The translations under genes and the position numbers were made by a program. The notes under the pieces are model-generated. The model was not told where the DNA came from. It searched no databases and worked only from the letters and a program-made list of their open reading frames with translations. A DNA stretch of 64,000 bases from CAWIHA01 sp963835855 (GTDB taxonomy: Bacteria; Acidobacteriota; Terriglobia; Bryobacterales; Bryobacteraceae). This document shows positions 8,229 to 17,629 of this stretch, piece by piece; position 1 is the first letter of the stretch; each line of letters opens with the position of its first letter. The stretch spans positions 57,736-121,735 of the forward strand of contig CAWIHA010000023.1 in the NCBI GenBank assembly GCA_963835855.1, in the 5' to 3' direction.

Positions 8229-9323
8229 TTGACCAATCGGCTCGTCATTGAAAATCTGAGGTTCCGGATCGTCCGCACGGTCTTGAGCATCGTCGCGATC
8301 GCGATCGAAGTCACGATGATCCTCACGATCGTCGGGCTCAGCGAGGGGATGCTGGCCGATGCACAGCGCCGCGCGAGCGGGATCGGCGCCGACATCGTCG
8401 TCCGTCCACCGGGCACTTCCGTCATCGCACTCAGCTCCGCGCCGATGCCCCAAAAAATGGTCCAGTTCATCGAGTCGCAACCGCACGTGACCATGGCTGT
8501 GGGCTCGATGAATCACCCCATTGGCGGCATCACGGTGGCGACAGGCATCGATCTGGAAAAGTTCCGCCAGATGAGCGGCGGATTCCATTACCTTCACGGC
8601 GGCCCGCCGCGCGAGCCCAACGAGATCATCGTTGATCGATACTATGCCCGGCAGAACAATCTGAAAGCCGGCTCCCCGTTGAAGCTGATGAACCACGACT
8701 GGCAGGTGAGCGGAATCTTCGAGGAAGGCAAGCTCGCCCGCATCGTGCTGCCGCTCGGCGTCATGCAGGCCCTGACCGGCAACACGGGCAAGATCAGCCA
8801 GGTCTTCGTCAAGGTAGACAGTCCCGCCAACATCGAGGCCGTCATCAATGAGTTGAAATCGAAGCTGCGCGACTACCCCATCTATTCGATGCAGGAATTC
8901 ATCTCGCTCTTCTCGGTGAACAACATTCCCGGCCTGAGAGCGTTCATCTGGGTCATCATCCTCCTCTCGATCGTGGTCGGATTTATGGTGGTGTTCCTCT
9001 CCATGTACACGGCGGTGCTGGAGCGGACACGCGAGATCGGCGTGTTGAAGGCCCTGGGCGCATCCCCCGCGTATGTGCTGGGCATCCTGATTCGCGAAAC
9101 CTTGATACTCGCGGTGCTGGGCTCGATCCTCGGCGTGATCTTCTCCTACGGCACCCGCTGGCTCATCATGACCCTGGTGCCGGCATCGCTGGCGCAGATC
9201 ATCGTCCCGGAGTGGTGGCCGATTTCCGGTGGAATCGCGCTCGCCGGCGCGCTGCTGGGCGCGGCCTATCCCGGATGGCGCGCCGCGCAGCAGGATCCGA
9301 TCGAGGCGCTAGCCTATGAGTAG
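8229..9323 (+). CDS. FtsX/MacB-type ABC permease
   Basis: The product has 364 residues. One N-terminal transmembrane helix (VLSIVAIAIEVTMILTIVG) is followed by a large MacB-like periplasmic domain (about residues 45-240). Three C-terminal helices follow, in the FtsX pattern (ERTREIGVLKALGASPAYV). It starts with TTG; an ATG at 8220 hits a stop after three codons. It overlaps the ATPase gene by 8 bp. Such pairs extract lipoproteins or export peptides and lipids across the envelope. The substrate cannot be told from the sequence. Confidence 0.85.
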   Translation: MTNRLVIENLRFRIVRTVLSIVAIAIEVTMILTIVGLSEGMLADAQRRASGIGADIVVRPPGTSVIALSSAPMPQKMVQFIESQPHVTMAVGSMNHPIGGITVATGIDLEKFRQMSGGFHYLHGGPPREPNEIIVDRYYARQNNLKAGSPLKLMNHDWQVSGIFEEGKLARIVLPLGVMQALTGNTGKISQVFVKVDSPANIEAVINELKSKLRDYPIYSMQEFISLFSVNNIPGLRAFIWVIILLSIVVGFMVVFLSMYTAVLERTREIGVLKALGASPAYVLGILIRETLILAVLGSILGVIFSYGTRWLIMTLVPASLAQIIVPEWWPISGGIALAGALLGAAYPGWRAAQQDPIEALAYE

Positions 9324-9993
9324 TCCGATCATCCAGGTCCGCGGCCTGCGAAAGATCTACCGGGTCGGCGACGTGGACGTGCACGCGCTCCGGGGGGTGA
9401 ACCTGAGCGTTGCGCGAGGCGAATTCCTGTGCGTGGTGGGTCCTTCGGGCTCTGGCAAATCAACGCTCTTCTATATTCTGGGCGGCCTGACGCCGGCAAC
9501 CTCCGGCCAGGTGCTGATCGACGGCTGCGATCTTTCGGCCATCTCCGACGCAGAGCGCACCGCGATGCGGAAGCAGATGGTCGGCTTCGTGTTCCAGAAG
9601 TACAACCTACTGCCGACGCTCAGCGCCGCCGACAACATCGCCATTGCGCGGCACATCGCAGGCAGAAACCAGACCGAGGATCGCGAGTTCCAGCAAGTGC
9701 TCGAGCTGCTTGGCATCGGGCACCGTCTGAAGCACAAGCCGCGCGCGCTTTCGGGCGGCGAGCAGCAACGCGTCGCGATCGCCCGCGCCATCGTGAATCA
9801 CCCCGCGATTCTGCTCGCGGACGAACCTACCGGGAACCTGGATTCGCAGAACTCAGAGACGGTGCTAAGCATTTTGCGCGACCTGAACGAGCGGCTCGGG
9901 CAGACGATCCTCCTGATCACGCACGATGCGCATGTAGCCTCTTACGGCCACCGCACGGTGCACATGCTGGACGGCCACATCGTCGAGCCCTAA
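9316..9993 (+). CDS. LolD/MacB-type ABC ATPase
   Basis: The product has 225 residues with Walker A GPSGSGKST, Q-loop VFQKYNLLPTLSA (the N-L-L-P-T-L signature of this subgroup), signature LSGGEQQRVAIARA, Walker B ILLADEPTGNLDS and H-loop THD. Together with the preceding FtsX-like permease it forms a mechanotransmission-type ABC transporter. The start overlaps the permease stop. Confidence 0.88.
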   Translation: MSSPIIQVRGLRKIYRVGDVDVHALRGVNLSVARGEFLCVVGPSGSGKSTLFYILGGLTPATSGQVLIDGCDLSAISDAERTAMRKQMVGFVFQKYNLLPTLSAADNIAIARHIAGRNQTEDREFQQVLELLGIGHRLKHKPRALSGGEQQRVAIARAIVNHPAILLADEPTGNLDSQNSETVLSILRDLNERLGQTILLITHDAHVASYGHRTVHMLDGHIVEP

Positions 9994-10078
9994 CCCGGCG
10001 GGCCGCACAACGGCAATCGGCCGCACATCACCGGCACAACGAGAGGATCACAGCGCCGTTCCGGGGCGAGGCCGCGAC

Positions 10079-10324
10079 TCAGCCGAGCTCGACCAACTCG
10101 TGCTCCAAGTGGGCGAGCGCTTCGCTCAGCATTTGGCGGTAGCGGGTATTGCTGGTCTTCTCGAGGTCATGCAGCACGCGCGACCTGGAAAGTAAAAGGC
10201 TCTCCTTTCTTCGGAGCACTGCAATCTGCTCCGGAGTCAGGCGCTCGCGGCCGCCAAATTCCTCCGTGGCCTCAGCCGTCTCCATCTGCGACTCCACGGC
10301 CTTACTATTCCAACCTCTGGCCAT
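10079..10324 (-). CDS. Small hypothetical protein
   Basis: The product has 81 residues and is highly charged and helical, with no signal peptide. The C-terminal half (RYRQMLSEALAHLEHELVELG) looks like an amphipathic or coiled-coil helix. It stands alone on the minus strand between two plus-strand units. It has no recognised domain and its function is unknown. Confidence 0.5.
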   Translation of the reverse strand: MARGWNSKAVESQMETAEATEEFGGRERLTPEQIAVLRRKESLLLSRSRVLHDLEKTSNTRYRQMLSEALAHLEHELVELG

Positions 10325-10484
10325 CCCTTTTATGATCGCTCTTTCCGCCCCCCAGCGGGGGGCGCATGGTAAACCCCGCGCAGCAGCCGCACCCGCAACG
10401 CGGCTCAGAGGGGATTCTCGGCGGTGAGAAATCGCCCGATGGGCTCGACGCCCCGGCCGGCTCTCGTGTTAGGCTTTCGTTCTA

Positions 10485-11939
10485 ATGCCCCACATCGATT
10501 TTGATCTTTCCGCCGAAGCGCGCGCGGAGATGATCGAGCACGGACTCAACCCAGATTTCCCCCCGGGAGTCGACCAGCAGATTGCCGCGATCGAGACCGC
10601 TAGCACACCCACTCCGAACGAGGCGGTGCGCGACCTGCGGCGCCTCTTGTGGTCATCGATCGATAACGACAGCTCCCGCGATTTCGATCAAATCGAGGCC
10701 GCTGAGCGCGCCGGCGACAACATTCGCGTTCTGATCGGGATCGCCGACGTTGACACCGATGTCCGAATCGGTTCCCCCATCGATCAGCACGCGGCCGGGC
10801 AGACCACCACTGTGTACGCAATTGTGGAGACCTTTTGGATGCTCCCGGAGCGGCTGTCGACGGCCCTGACGTCGTTGGTCGAGAACGCCGACAAACTGGC
10901 GGTGGTGGTGGATATGGCCGTGGCTAGCGATGGCTCGATCTCGTCGCCCAGCATTTACCGCGCGCTGGTGCGCAACCGCGCCCAACTGACCTACAACGCC
11001 GTGGGGCCCTGGCTCGAAGGGACAGGCCCCGCCCCGCCGAAGGTTGCGGCGTCGGCCGATCTCGCGGCGCAACTCAAGCTGCAAGACTGCGCGGCGCAAG
11101 CGCTTCGAAAGAACCGCGAGCGGCTGGGGGCGCTGCACTTCGACCGCGTCGAGGCCGAGGTGGTGATTTCCAACGGCCGCGTTCACGGGATTACGGCCCG
11201 TCAAAAGAACCGCGCCAGCGAACTGATCGAAGATTTCATGATTGCGGCCAACGAGGTGATGGCGCGCACGTTGATGACCGCCGGCGTCACTTCGATCCGG
11301 CGTGTGGTGAAAACGCCGGAGCGCTGGGGGCGCATCGTCGAGCTTGCCGCCGGGCTCGGCGAAGCGCTGCCTGCACAGCCCGACTCCGCGGCCCTCAACG
11401 CTTTCCTTCTCAAGCGAAAGGCTGCCGATGCCGTGCATTATGCCGACCTGTCGCTCGCCGTAATCAAGCTGATGGGTCCCGGCGAGTACGTCGTCGCGCG
11501 CCCGGGCGATCCGGATCAGGGGCACTTTGCGCTCGCCGCGCACGATTACACGCACTCGACTGCGCCGAACCGCCGGTTTGCCGATCTCGTAACCCAACGG
11601 CTAATCAAGGCGGTGCTGGGCGGGCAGCCAGCGCCGTATTCGGACAGCCAACTGGCATCCACCGCTCAGGACTGCACGCTCAAGGAGGATGCCGCGCGCA
11701 AGGTCGAGCGTGCGATGCAAAAACGAATCGCCGCGGCGGCGGTCGAAGACCGTATCGGGGAAGTGTTCGCAGCCGTCGTGACCGGTGTTACGGCGAAGGG
11801 CGTTTTTGTGCGCGTTCTGGATCCACCGGTCGAAGGCCGCCTGATGCGAGGCGAGCGCGGCCTGGATGTGGGCGATCAGCTTCGAGTCACGCTGCTGGGC
11901 GCGGATCCGTGGCGCGGCTACATCGATTTTGGACGCTAG
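10485..11939 (+). CDS. RNB-domain 3'-5' exoribonuclease (RNase II/R family)
   Basis: The product has 484 residues. The RNB catalytic domain carries the metal-binding Asp cluster (SIDNDSSRDFDQIE) and the IADVDTDVRIGSPID continuation. Later family motifs are HFALAAHDYTHSTAPNRRFADLVTQR and a C-terminal S1-like segment (GKVFAAVVTGVTAKGVFVRV-type, near residues 430-480). It lacks the N-terminal cold-shock domains of RNase II/R, so it is a short variant. It should degrade RNA processively from the 3' end in the cytoplasm. Confidence 0.85.
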   Translation: MPHIDFDLSAEARAEMIEHGLNPDFPPGVDQQIAAIETASTPTPNEAVRDLRRLLWSSIDNDSSRDFDQIEAAERAGDNIRVLIGIADVDTDVRIGSPIDQHAAGQTTTVYAIVETFWMLPERLSTALTSLVENADKLAVVVDMAVASDGSISSPSIYRALVRNRAQLTYNAVGPWLEGTGPAPPKVAASADLAAQLKLQDCAAQALRKNRERLGALHFDRVEAEVVISNGRVHGITARQKNRASELIEDFMIAANEVMARTLMTAGVTSIRRVVKTPERWGRIVELAAGLGEALPAQPDSAALNAFLLKRKAADAVHYADLSLAVIKLMGPGEYVVARPGDPDQGHFALAAHDYTHSTAPNRRFADLVTQRLIKAVLGGQPAPYSDSQLASTAQDCTLKEDAARKVERAMQKRIAAAAVEDRIGEVFAAVVTGVTAKGVFVRVLDPPVEGRLMRGERGLDVGDQLRVTLLGADPWRGYIDFGR

Positions 11940-12052
11940 AGGCCGCGCTTCCGCCTGGCTTCATGGACCAGTGCGTGTGAGTAGGCACGGAGTTAGGTGT
12001 GTCTTCCATCAGAAATGTGCGGCGATTTCTGGCGGCCTTATAAGGAAGTGCA

Positions 12053-12073
12053 GGGCGGATCCGGAATCCGCCC
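12053..12073 (-). terminator. Hairpin downstream of the secreted-protein gene
   Basis: GGGCGGAT and ATCCGCCC form an 8-bp perfect stem with a 5-nt loop, 29 bp past the stop of the minus-strand gene. There is no clear U-tract, so it may be an incomplete intrinsic terminator or a stability hairpin. Confidence 0.4.
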
Positions 12074-12101
12074 CGCGTTTCATCCTAAACCATCGTCTAA
12101 G

Positions 12102-13124
12102 CTACTGCACTGGCATAACGCCGAAGTATCCCGCCGGCAGACACGCATTCGTGCTCGTGTTAAGAAGTTCAGTCGTGTTGACCGGTAGGTTGCCGGGAGG
12201 GTTGTTGATGATCGGCGTCAAGTTGCAGGTGGATGGCGTGTCCACGCAATTCACCGGAGACGTCCAGATGTCCTCGCAGGCCGACAGGGCGGATTCGGGA
12301 TTGTTGGCCCCGCTCTGCATCCACAAGTCAATTTCGTAGACTCCATCCAGCAATTCACCGTTGCAGCCCAATCCCTGTTCTGGCACGCCGCCCGGTCCGT
12401 CATCGGTGCATTCGTCCTCCATGATGTAATACTTCTCGGTCAAGGGGACGTAAATAATGTCGCCCGGTGACCATGTCACATAAGCCGCGAAAGTGATGGG
12501 GTCTTGATAGGTCCCGGTTCCGCCGGCCTGACTGTGGATTATCGGATACGCGATCTGCGCCGACGGAGGTGTGTTATCCGCATAGCCGTAGAAGGTGATA
12601 TACACCTGTGAGGGAAGGCCGCTGACCGGCGTGGCCGTGGGCGTCGCAGTCCGGGTGGCAGTCGGCGTCGCAGTCCGGGTGGCAGTCGGCGTCGCGGTCC
12701 TGGTGGCGGTCCGCGTTGCGGTCCGGGTGGCAGTCGGCGTTGCGGTCCGGGTGGCGGTCTTGGTTGCGGTTCTGGTTGCCGTCGGCGTTGGCGACCTGGT
12801 CGCCGTTGGCGTTTGGGTGGCCGTCCTTGTAGCCGTCATGGTGGCGGTCGGAGTCGGGCCACTGCCGCCGCATATACCCACAAGTTGCCATCCTGCAGGC
12901 CAATCTATGGGGTCCCAGTTCGGTGCGGCGTAATTGTTGGCTTGAAGGCATTTGTATTCGGAGCCCTGATATGTGACGAGTTCGCCTACGGTGTAGTTGC
13001 CGCCGGCGGCCCAAGCTGTCACGCCCGAGCAATTGACCGTGGATTGTGCCATGGCGGCCAGGGATTGCAGGAGCAGGACAAGGCCGAGTACACTCAACGC
13101 GAGCAAGGGTTTTCTTTCTTTCAT
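12102..13124 (-). CDS. Secreted carbohydrate-binding protein with Thr/Pro-rich linker
   Basis: The product has 340 residues. The ATG at 13124 is preceded by GAGG. A signal peptide ends near AMAQS. A CBM5/12-like chitin-binding module follows (residues about 35-75: AWAAGGNYTVGELVTYQGSEY-KC with the characteristic W/Y residues). A roughly 80-residue linker is built from PTATRTAT repeats. The C-terminal domain (about 165-340) contains ITFYGYADN, IIYVPLTEKYYIMEDEC and several cysteines. Similar C-terminal domains occur in secreted actinobacterial and fungal proteins, but I cannot name the activity. Extracellular attachment to chitin or similar polymers is inferred. Confidence 0.75.
   Translation of the reverse strand: MKERKPLLALSVLGLVLLLQSLAAMAQSTVNCSGVTAWAAGGNYTVGELVTYQGSEYKCLQANNYAAPNWDPIDWPAGWQLVGICGGSGPTPTATMTATRTATQTPTATRSPTPTATRTATKTATRTATPTATRTATRTATRTATPTATRTATPTATRTATPTATPVSGLPSQVYITFYGYADNTPPSAQIAYPIIHSQAGGTGTYQDPITFAAYVTWSPGDIIYVPLTEKYYIMEDECTDDGPGGVPEQGLGCNGELLDGVYEIDLWMQSGANNPESALSACEDIWTSPVNCVDTPSTCNLTPIINNPPGNLPVNTTELLNTSTNACLPAGYFGVMPVQ
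12633..12857. repeat. Degenerate tandem repeat encoding the Thr/Pro linker
   Basis: Units of about 24 bp (with 12-bp sub-units such as GTGGCAGTCGGC / GTCGCAGTCCGG) are repeated about nine times and encode PTATRTAT in the secreted protein. Drift between units is mostly silent or swaps P and R. Copy number is likely variable between strains. Confidence 0.85.
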
Positions 13125-13392
13125 CGTTGACCTCACAATGGTGGTCCTTTAGGGGAGAGGATGGCAGTCTCCCGTGCGTACCGCAAACGAGCGGCACAAG
13201 GAGCACACAGCTTTACTGTAACGTTTCAATAATACGAAAAACGAAGAGTGCTGGCAAGGGTTCCCCTCAGGTGACATCCCTGGAGGCGGTGAAGCCAAGA
13301 TGGAAATCTTGGCTCGCACCGATATGAGCTCCTCAGCATCATTGTGATTTCAGGCGGCGACAATCCACCGCAGGCGCAGCGGCCGGCCGGTC

Positions 13393-13992
13393 CTACATCT
13401 CCCGGCGGTTTTCAAAGGATTTCATGAGGGTGACCTCGTCGGCGAACTCGAGGTCGCTGCCCACTGGAATGCCCATCGCGATGCGCGTGACCTTGAGACC
13501 GAGCGGCTTCAGAACCCTGGAAAGATAGGCGGCTGTGGCCTCGCCTTCGAGGTTGGGGTTCGTTGCCAGGATGATCTCTTTCACGCCGCCCGGCGCGAGG
13601 CGTTCGAGTAGGCTCTTGATGCGGAGTTGATCCGGGCCGACCCCTTTGAGCGGCGAGATGGCGCCGTGCAGCACGTGGTACAGGCCGCTGAACTGCCGCG
13701 CGGTTTCGATGGCGACGATGTTGTGGGGTTCTTCAACGACGCAGATGACGGAGGCGTCGCGGCCCGGATCGCGGCAGAAGGGGCACAGCTCGGAGTCGCT
13801 GATGTTATTGCAGAGGCGGCACAGGCCCAGGCGGTCCTTCACATCAAGCATCGCCTGCGCGAGCTGCTCGGCGTCCTCGCGCGGCGCACGTAGCACATGG
13901 AAGGCGAGCCTCTGCGCCGACTTCTGCCCGATGCCCGGCAGGCGCTTGAATTCCTGGATGAGGCGGGCGAGCGGTTCGGCGAAATCCGGCAT
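13393..13992 (-). CDS. recR: Recombination protein RecR
   Basis: The product has 199 residues. An N-terminal helix-hairpin-helix (RLPGIGQKSAQRLAFH) is followed by a C4 zinc finger (CRLCNNIS-ELCPFC) and a Toprim domain (VICVVEEPHNIVAIE). A C-terminal Walker-like stretch (TRIAMGIPVGSDLEFAD) ends it. It loads RecA with RecF/RecO in gap repair. It is the last gene of the conserved ffs-dnaX-ybaB-recR order. Confidence 0.97.
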   Translation of the reverse strand: MPDFAEPLARLIQEFKRLPGIGQKSAQRLAFHVLRAPREDAEQLAQAMLDVKDRLGLCRLCNNISDSELCPFCRDPGRDASVICVVEEPHNIVAIETARQFSGLYHVLHGAISPLKGVGPDQLRIKSLLERLAPGGVKEIILATNPNLEGEATAAYLSRVLKPLGLKVTRIAMGIPVGSDLEFADEVTLMKSFENRREM

Positions 13993-14038
13993 CAGTCTCC
14001 CGTAACCGCGATCGGTAACAAATACATGGGGCAGTACG

Positions 14039-14347
14039 CTAGAGCAGTCCCGGCGGCAGGCCGAGCCCGCCCAGCATACCGCTCATCTTCTGGTGCGTCT
14101 CCTCGTCGACCTTTTTGGCGGCTTCGTTGAACGCGGCCATCATCATATCTTGCAGCATCTCGATATCGCCGGCCACTTCGGGGTCGATTGTCACGCCGAG
14201 CACGTTCTTCTGGCCGTCCATCTTGACCGTAACCATGCCGCCGCCGGCCGAAGCCTCGACGCGGATCTGCGCGACCTCCTCCTGCAGCTTCTGCTGCATC
14301 TGCTGGGCCTGCTTCATCATGCTCTGCATGTTTCCGGGCATTTTCAT
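14039..14347 (-). CDS. ybaB: YbaB/EbfC nucleoid-associated protein
   Basis: The product has 102 residues. The N-terminal helix is rich in Gln/Met/Lys (SMMKQAQQMQQKLQEEVAQ). The central beta strands contain ASAGGGMVTVKMDGQKNV, and a C-terminal helix includes the NEAAKKV motif. It binds DNA as a dimer. It lies between dnaX and recR, the usual neighbours. Confidence 0.95.
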   Translation of the reverse strand: MKMPGNMQSMMKQAQQMQQKLQEEVAQIRVEASAGGGMVTVKMDGQKNVLGVTIDPEVAGDIEMLQDMMMAAFNEAAKKVDEETHQKMSGMLGGLGLPPGLL

Positions 14348-14501
14348 ATGAGCGCTCCTAAGGGCACGGATCGCCGCCTATCCGTGCACCTTACCACAAA
14401 CCGCGCGGACGCTACAGCCGGCCTCATCCATCTGGGAAGCGGGCTCGGAGCTGCTGCTAACGAGGCTCCAGATCGCACTTCCACCCGTTATGAGACTGGT
14501 T

Positions 14502-16121
14502 CTATTCCTTCAGGTTGCGCACAACACGGACCTCGGCGTCGGGAAACATCTCCTGGAACCGCTGGACCTCGGGATGCGCAAACGCGCGCCGGGCCGCCTC
14601 GTTTTCAGCGGCCGGCGGAACGGCGGGCTGCAACTCGGCGCTGGCGCCTTCGCTCACTGTCACCGTAACCTTCCACTGGCCGGCGTTCAGGTGCTGGATG
14701 GCTTTGTTGAGATCGGAGGGGCGCATCAGCATAGAGAACTTTGCCGGAGTGATGAAGCGCAGTTCGCGGCCGGATTCGATGATCTCGGAGTGCTCGACTG
14801 CGTCCGCCGTAAACGCCATGCCGAGATCGCGCAGTGCGTCAACCAGCCGCTGCTTGAGACCGCCGGCCTCCGTTGGGCGCGCCGACGCGCTGGCGCCAGC
14901 CGCTTCGGAAATGCTTACCGCGCGAGCCCCGCCGCCGGCTGGGCGCGATTGGCTTTCGGGCGGCGAGGGTGCGCCGGGAGGAGTAGGCGTGCCGCGCCCG
15001 CTCAGGCTCGCCAGCGCCTCTTCAATTGGCACCAATCGCCCGGCCTCGACCAGCCGTATGAGGCCGAGTTCAAGGTGCAACCGCGGCTGCAAAGAGAATT
15101 GCAGATCGCGGAAAAGGTCGAGCGTGAGCTGGAGGTAACGCGTCAGGTCCTCTTCTGAAAATGCGGCGGCGATTTCGGCCAGGCGCGCGCGCTCCCCGCC
15201 GGACCCCGCGAGCAGGCGGTGATTTCCGCCCGCGATCTTCGATACGAGCAGGTTGCGAAAATATCGCGCCAGCTCGCGAACGAAATGCTGCAAGTAATGG
15301 CCGTTCCGCACCAGCTCGTCAACGATCTCGAGCATGCGCGGCGAGTTTGACTCCCGAAGCGCATCCGTCACCTGACTCAGCGCATCGAGCGAGAATGCGC
15401 CGAGCAGGTTGCGGACCGCCGAGGCGTCGAGCGTGGCGCCGCAGCAGGCAATCGCCTGGTCCAGAGCGGAGAGCGAATCCCGTATACTGCCTTCGCCCGC
15501 CTGCGCGAGCACCGCGAGCGTTTCCGCATCGGCTTCGATGCCTTCCTGCCGGCAGATCCATTCCAGGCGCGCAACGATTTCGTCGAATTCGATCGACCGG
15601 AAGCTGAAATGCTGGCACCGCGAGGCGATCGTGGCCGGGATTTTATGCGCCTCGGTGGTGCAAAGCACGAAGACCACCCATTCGGGCGGCTCTTCGAGCG
15701 TCTTCAGGAGCGCGTTGAAAGCTTCACTCGTGATCTGGTGCGCTTCGTCGATGATGAAGATCTTGTAGCGGTCGCGCGCCGGCCGGTAACGCACATTTTC
15801 GCGCAGCTCGCGCATTTCGTTGATGCCGCGGTTTGAGGCGGCGTCGATCTCGATGACGTCGACCGCGTTGCCGGCTGCGATTTCCATACAGCTCGCGCAA
15901 ACTCCGCAGGGCGTGGCCCCCGGACCCTGGATGCAGTTGAGGCAACGCGCCAGGATCCGTGCGACGGTCGTTTTTCCCGTGCCGCGCTGGCCCGAAAAGA
16001 TGTAGCCGTGCGCGATGCGGTTCTGCGCGATGGCGTTTTCCAGGGTCGTGCGGACGTGTGCCTGGTTGACCAGCTCGGAAAAACTTTGCGGCCGATATTT
16101 CCTGGCAATGACTTGATACAT
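14502..16121 (-). CDS. dnaX: DNA polymerase III gamma/tau subunit
   Basis: Clamp-loader ATPase, 539 residues. The start (MYQVIARKYRPQSFSELVNQ) is typical. The sequence carries Walker A GQRGTGKTT, a four-cysteine zinc module (CLNC...CGVCASC), Walker B IIDEAHQ and sensor motif GSIRDSLSALDQ. The C-terminal region (after about residue 370) is Pro/Ala/Gly-rich followed by a tau-like domain. It is somewhat shorter than E. coli tau. Confidence 0.96.
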   Translation of the reverse strand: MYQVIARKYRPQSFSELVNQAHVRTTLENAIAQNRIAHGYIFSGQRGTGKTTVARILARCLNCIQGPGATPCGVCASCMEIAAGNAVDVIEIDAASNRGINEMRELRENVRYRPARDRYKIFIIDEAHQITSEAFNALLKTLEEPPEWVVFVLCTTEAHKIPATIASRCQHFSFRSIEFDEIVARLEWICRQEGIEADAETLAVLAQAGEGSIRDSLSALDQAIACCGATLDASAVRNLLGAFSLDALSQVTDALRESNSPRMLEIVDELVRNGHYLQHFVRELARYFRNLLVSKIAGGNHRLLAGSGGERARLAEIAAAFSEEDLTRYLQLTLDLFRDLQFSLQPRLHLELGLIRLVEAGRLVPIEEALASLSGRGTPTPPGAPSPPESQSRPAGGGARAVSISEAAGASASARPTEAGGLKQRLVDALRDLGMAFTADAVEHSEIIESGRELRFITPAKFSMLMRPSDLNKAIQHLNAGQWKVTVTVSEGASAELQPAVPPAAENEAARRAFAHPEVQRFQEMFPDAEVRVVRNLKE

Positions 16122-16149
16122 AGAGGCGGGCCGGAGGTCCTCTCGGCTA

Positions 16150-16254
16150 CCAGGCCCCAGGGTGTCCGCGGCACACGAGCCGCACTGCTACCGTTGCTTC
16201 CTTCCGGACCTGGCGGGGTTCGCAGCCGCTCATTGCACGGAGCCCGGAGCCTGG
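16150..16254 (-). ncRNA. ffs: Signal recognition particle RNA (4.5S, small bacterial type)
   Basis: The minus strand contains the invariant apical domain GCCAGGTCCGGAAGGAAGCA followed by ACGGTAGCAG. The ends CCAGGCTCC (5') and GGGGCCTGG (3') pair to close a roughly 105-nt hairpin. The RNA binds Ffh to target nascent membrane proteins. Its position just upstream of dnaX is the classical bacterial arrangement. Overlapping open frames here are not genes. Confidence 0.92.
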
Positions 16255-16289
16255 CAAGCCTTTATCGTAACACGCGAAGAAAGTGATCA

Positions 16290-16868
16290 CTAGCTGGCGC
16301 GGACCCACTGGGGCGGGCTCCCGGGCGCTTTGGCGGGCGCGGAATGACGGCGCAAAAGAATGCCCAGCAAAAACAAGCCGAGTGTGAACTTGACCGCGTC
16401 GGCTATTGAGTAGGCGATGTGGAGACTCCAGAAGCGGTCCCAGTCCGGAGAGGGCTGGCCGGGAGGAATGAAGTCGATCAGGCGGCCGAGGAGAGAGATC
16501 TGCGGCGTCAGGTACCAATGCATGATCGCAACGGTCAGCAACATGAAAGAGCATAGGAGAACAGCCAGCCGGGCGCGCGCGCTTCTTGAAGCCAGCGCTG
16601 CCAGCATCGCCGCGCCGAGGCCAAGCTGCGTCCATTCCCAGGTCTCAAAGCACCAGCGATTCAGCTCGCCAGCTTCGTAGCGCAGAAGGGCGCGGACCGC
16701 GGCAGGTCCGAGCGCGTGGATATCTTTGGCAGCGGCGGCAGTTGGCGCACTCAGCAACTGGTCCGCCGCCCGGAAGTTGTGTGTAGCGACGAGAACCATG
16801 AAAACACTGCCGCCCAGCCAAGCACCGAGCAGAAATGAGGCAAATCGGCGGGGATGCATATTATCCAT
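16290..16868 (-). CDS. Hypothetical four-helix membrane protein
   Basis: The product has 192 residues with four hydrophobic segments, near residues 10-28, 78-95, 98-118 and 152-172. Resemblance to DUF4149-type membrane proteins (GAWLGGSVFM near the start, and ...LLRYEAGELNRWCFETWEW) is only suggestive. The start may be M1 or M4. Function unknown. Confidence 0.6.
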   Translation of the reverse strand: MDNMHPRRFASFLLGAWLGGSVFMVLVATHNFRAADQLLSAPTAAAAKDIHALGPAAVRALLRYEAGELNRWCFETWEWTQLGLGAAMLAALASRSARARLAVLLCSFMLLTVAIMHWYLTPQISLLGRLIDFIPPGQPSPDWDRFWSLHIAYSIADAVKFTLGLFLLGILLRRHSAPAKAPGSPPQWVRAS

Positions 16869-17629
16869 GCGATTCTATCGCAGCCGCCGGCTGCCGCGCA
16901 GGGCAGATCGGCCAAGGCCCTGAGGCGACAACAACGACGGGGTGGAAGCGCTGTGGATCATGCCGCCGAACGGCGCTCTCTTCTGAGGTCCATCGTAAGC
17001 GAACGATGCGGCAAGGGAGGTCCGGGATGCCGCGACGCGGTGGCATCCCTGGCGAATATGTGGGGATAAGTCTTGCCCAAGTGGATTAATCGTACGAATC
17101 GCAGCCAGTCACTCACCAAAGAGTCACTAACTCCACAGTTTTATAAGTAGCTTCCTTCCGTAACGTTGACAGCTTTTCCACAGAACTAACTCCCAGGCCC
17201 CCTTTACGCTCAGGCCGAGAGGCGCCTCATAGGGCGCTTCCAGGAGAGAAAACTATGGATCCCAATGATGATTCCCCCCCGTCCCGGTTTCCGTTCTGAC
17301 GCACCCTTAAGGAGTTGCTCTACGCACGGACGCAATCGCCTGTAATCAAATGAAAAGGCGAAACATATAAACTCAGAGATGGCGGCCTGATTCCCCGCAG
17401 GGGGAAAACCGGCGGACCACCCGCTGATCATTTTGGGGCGATGCCTGTCGCCACCCGTTGGCGCAAAAGGGTTGATCCGGGTACCGGCCGTACTAACCCT
17501 GAAATTGACGCCAAAAAGATAGGATTTACAATCAAGAATTCTGGTATGATTCTCTGGCGGTACTCCGGGATGGGGTACCTCCAGGGAACGCCAGCCCCCA
17601 CGCTCCCCTCAAAAAGGCGCTTTCCAAAA
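16869..17629. other. Long intergenic region upstream of the CHAT gene
   Basis: This stretch of about 760 bp has no supported gene. It holds one good promoter (17505-17532) and three loose DnaA-box-like sequences (TGTGGATCA near 16953, GTGGGGATAAG near 17061 and TTTTCCACA near 17174). The latter are too few and too degenerate to call an origin. Confidence 0.5.
17505..17532 (+). promoter_or_regulatory. Sigma-70-type promoter upstream of TPR-CHAT gene
   Basis: TTGACG (17505-17510) and TACAAT (17527-17532) are separated by 16 bp, each with one mismatch to consensus. They lie about 100 bp before the start codon. This probably drives the CHAT-sigma pair. Confidence 0.5.

Noticed and set aside
12633..12857. 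CRISPR-like array from regularly spaced repeats
   Set aside because: The repeats are contiguous, without unique spacers, and encode a Thr/Pro linker in frame.
16950..17185. Possible replication origin with DnaA-box-like sequences near dnaX/recR
   Set aside because: Only three loose matches, no AT-rich unwinding stretch and no dnaA/dnaN/gidA neighbours.
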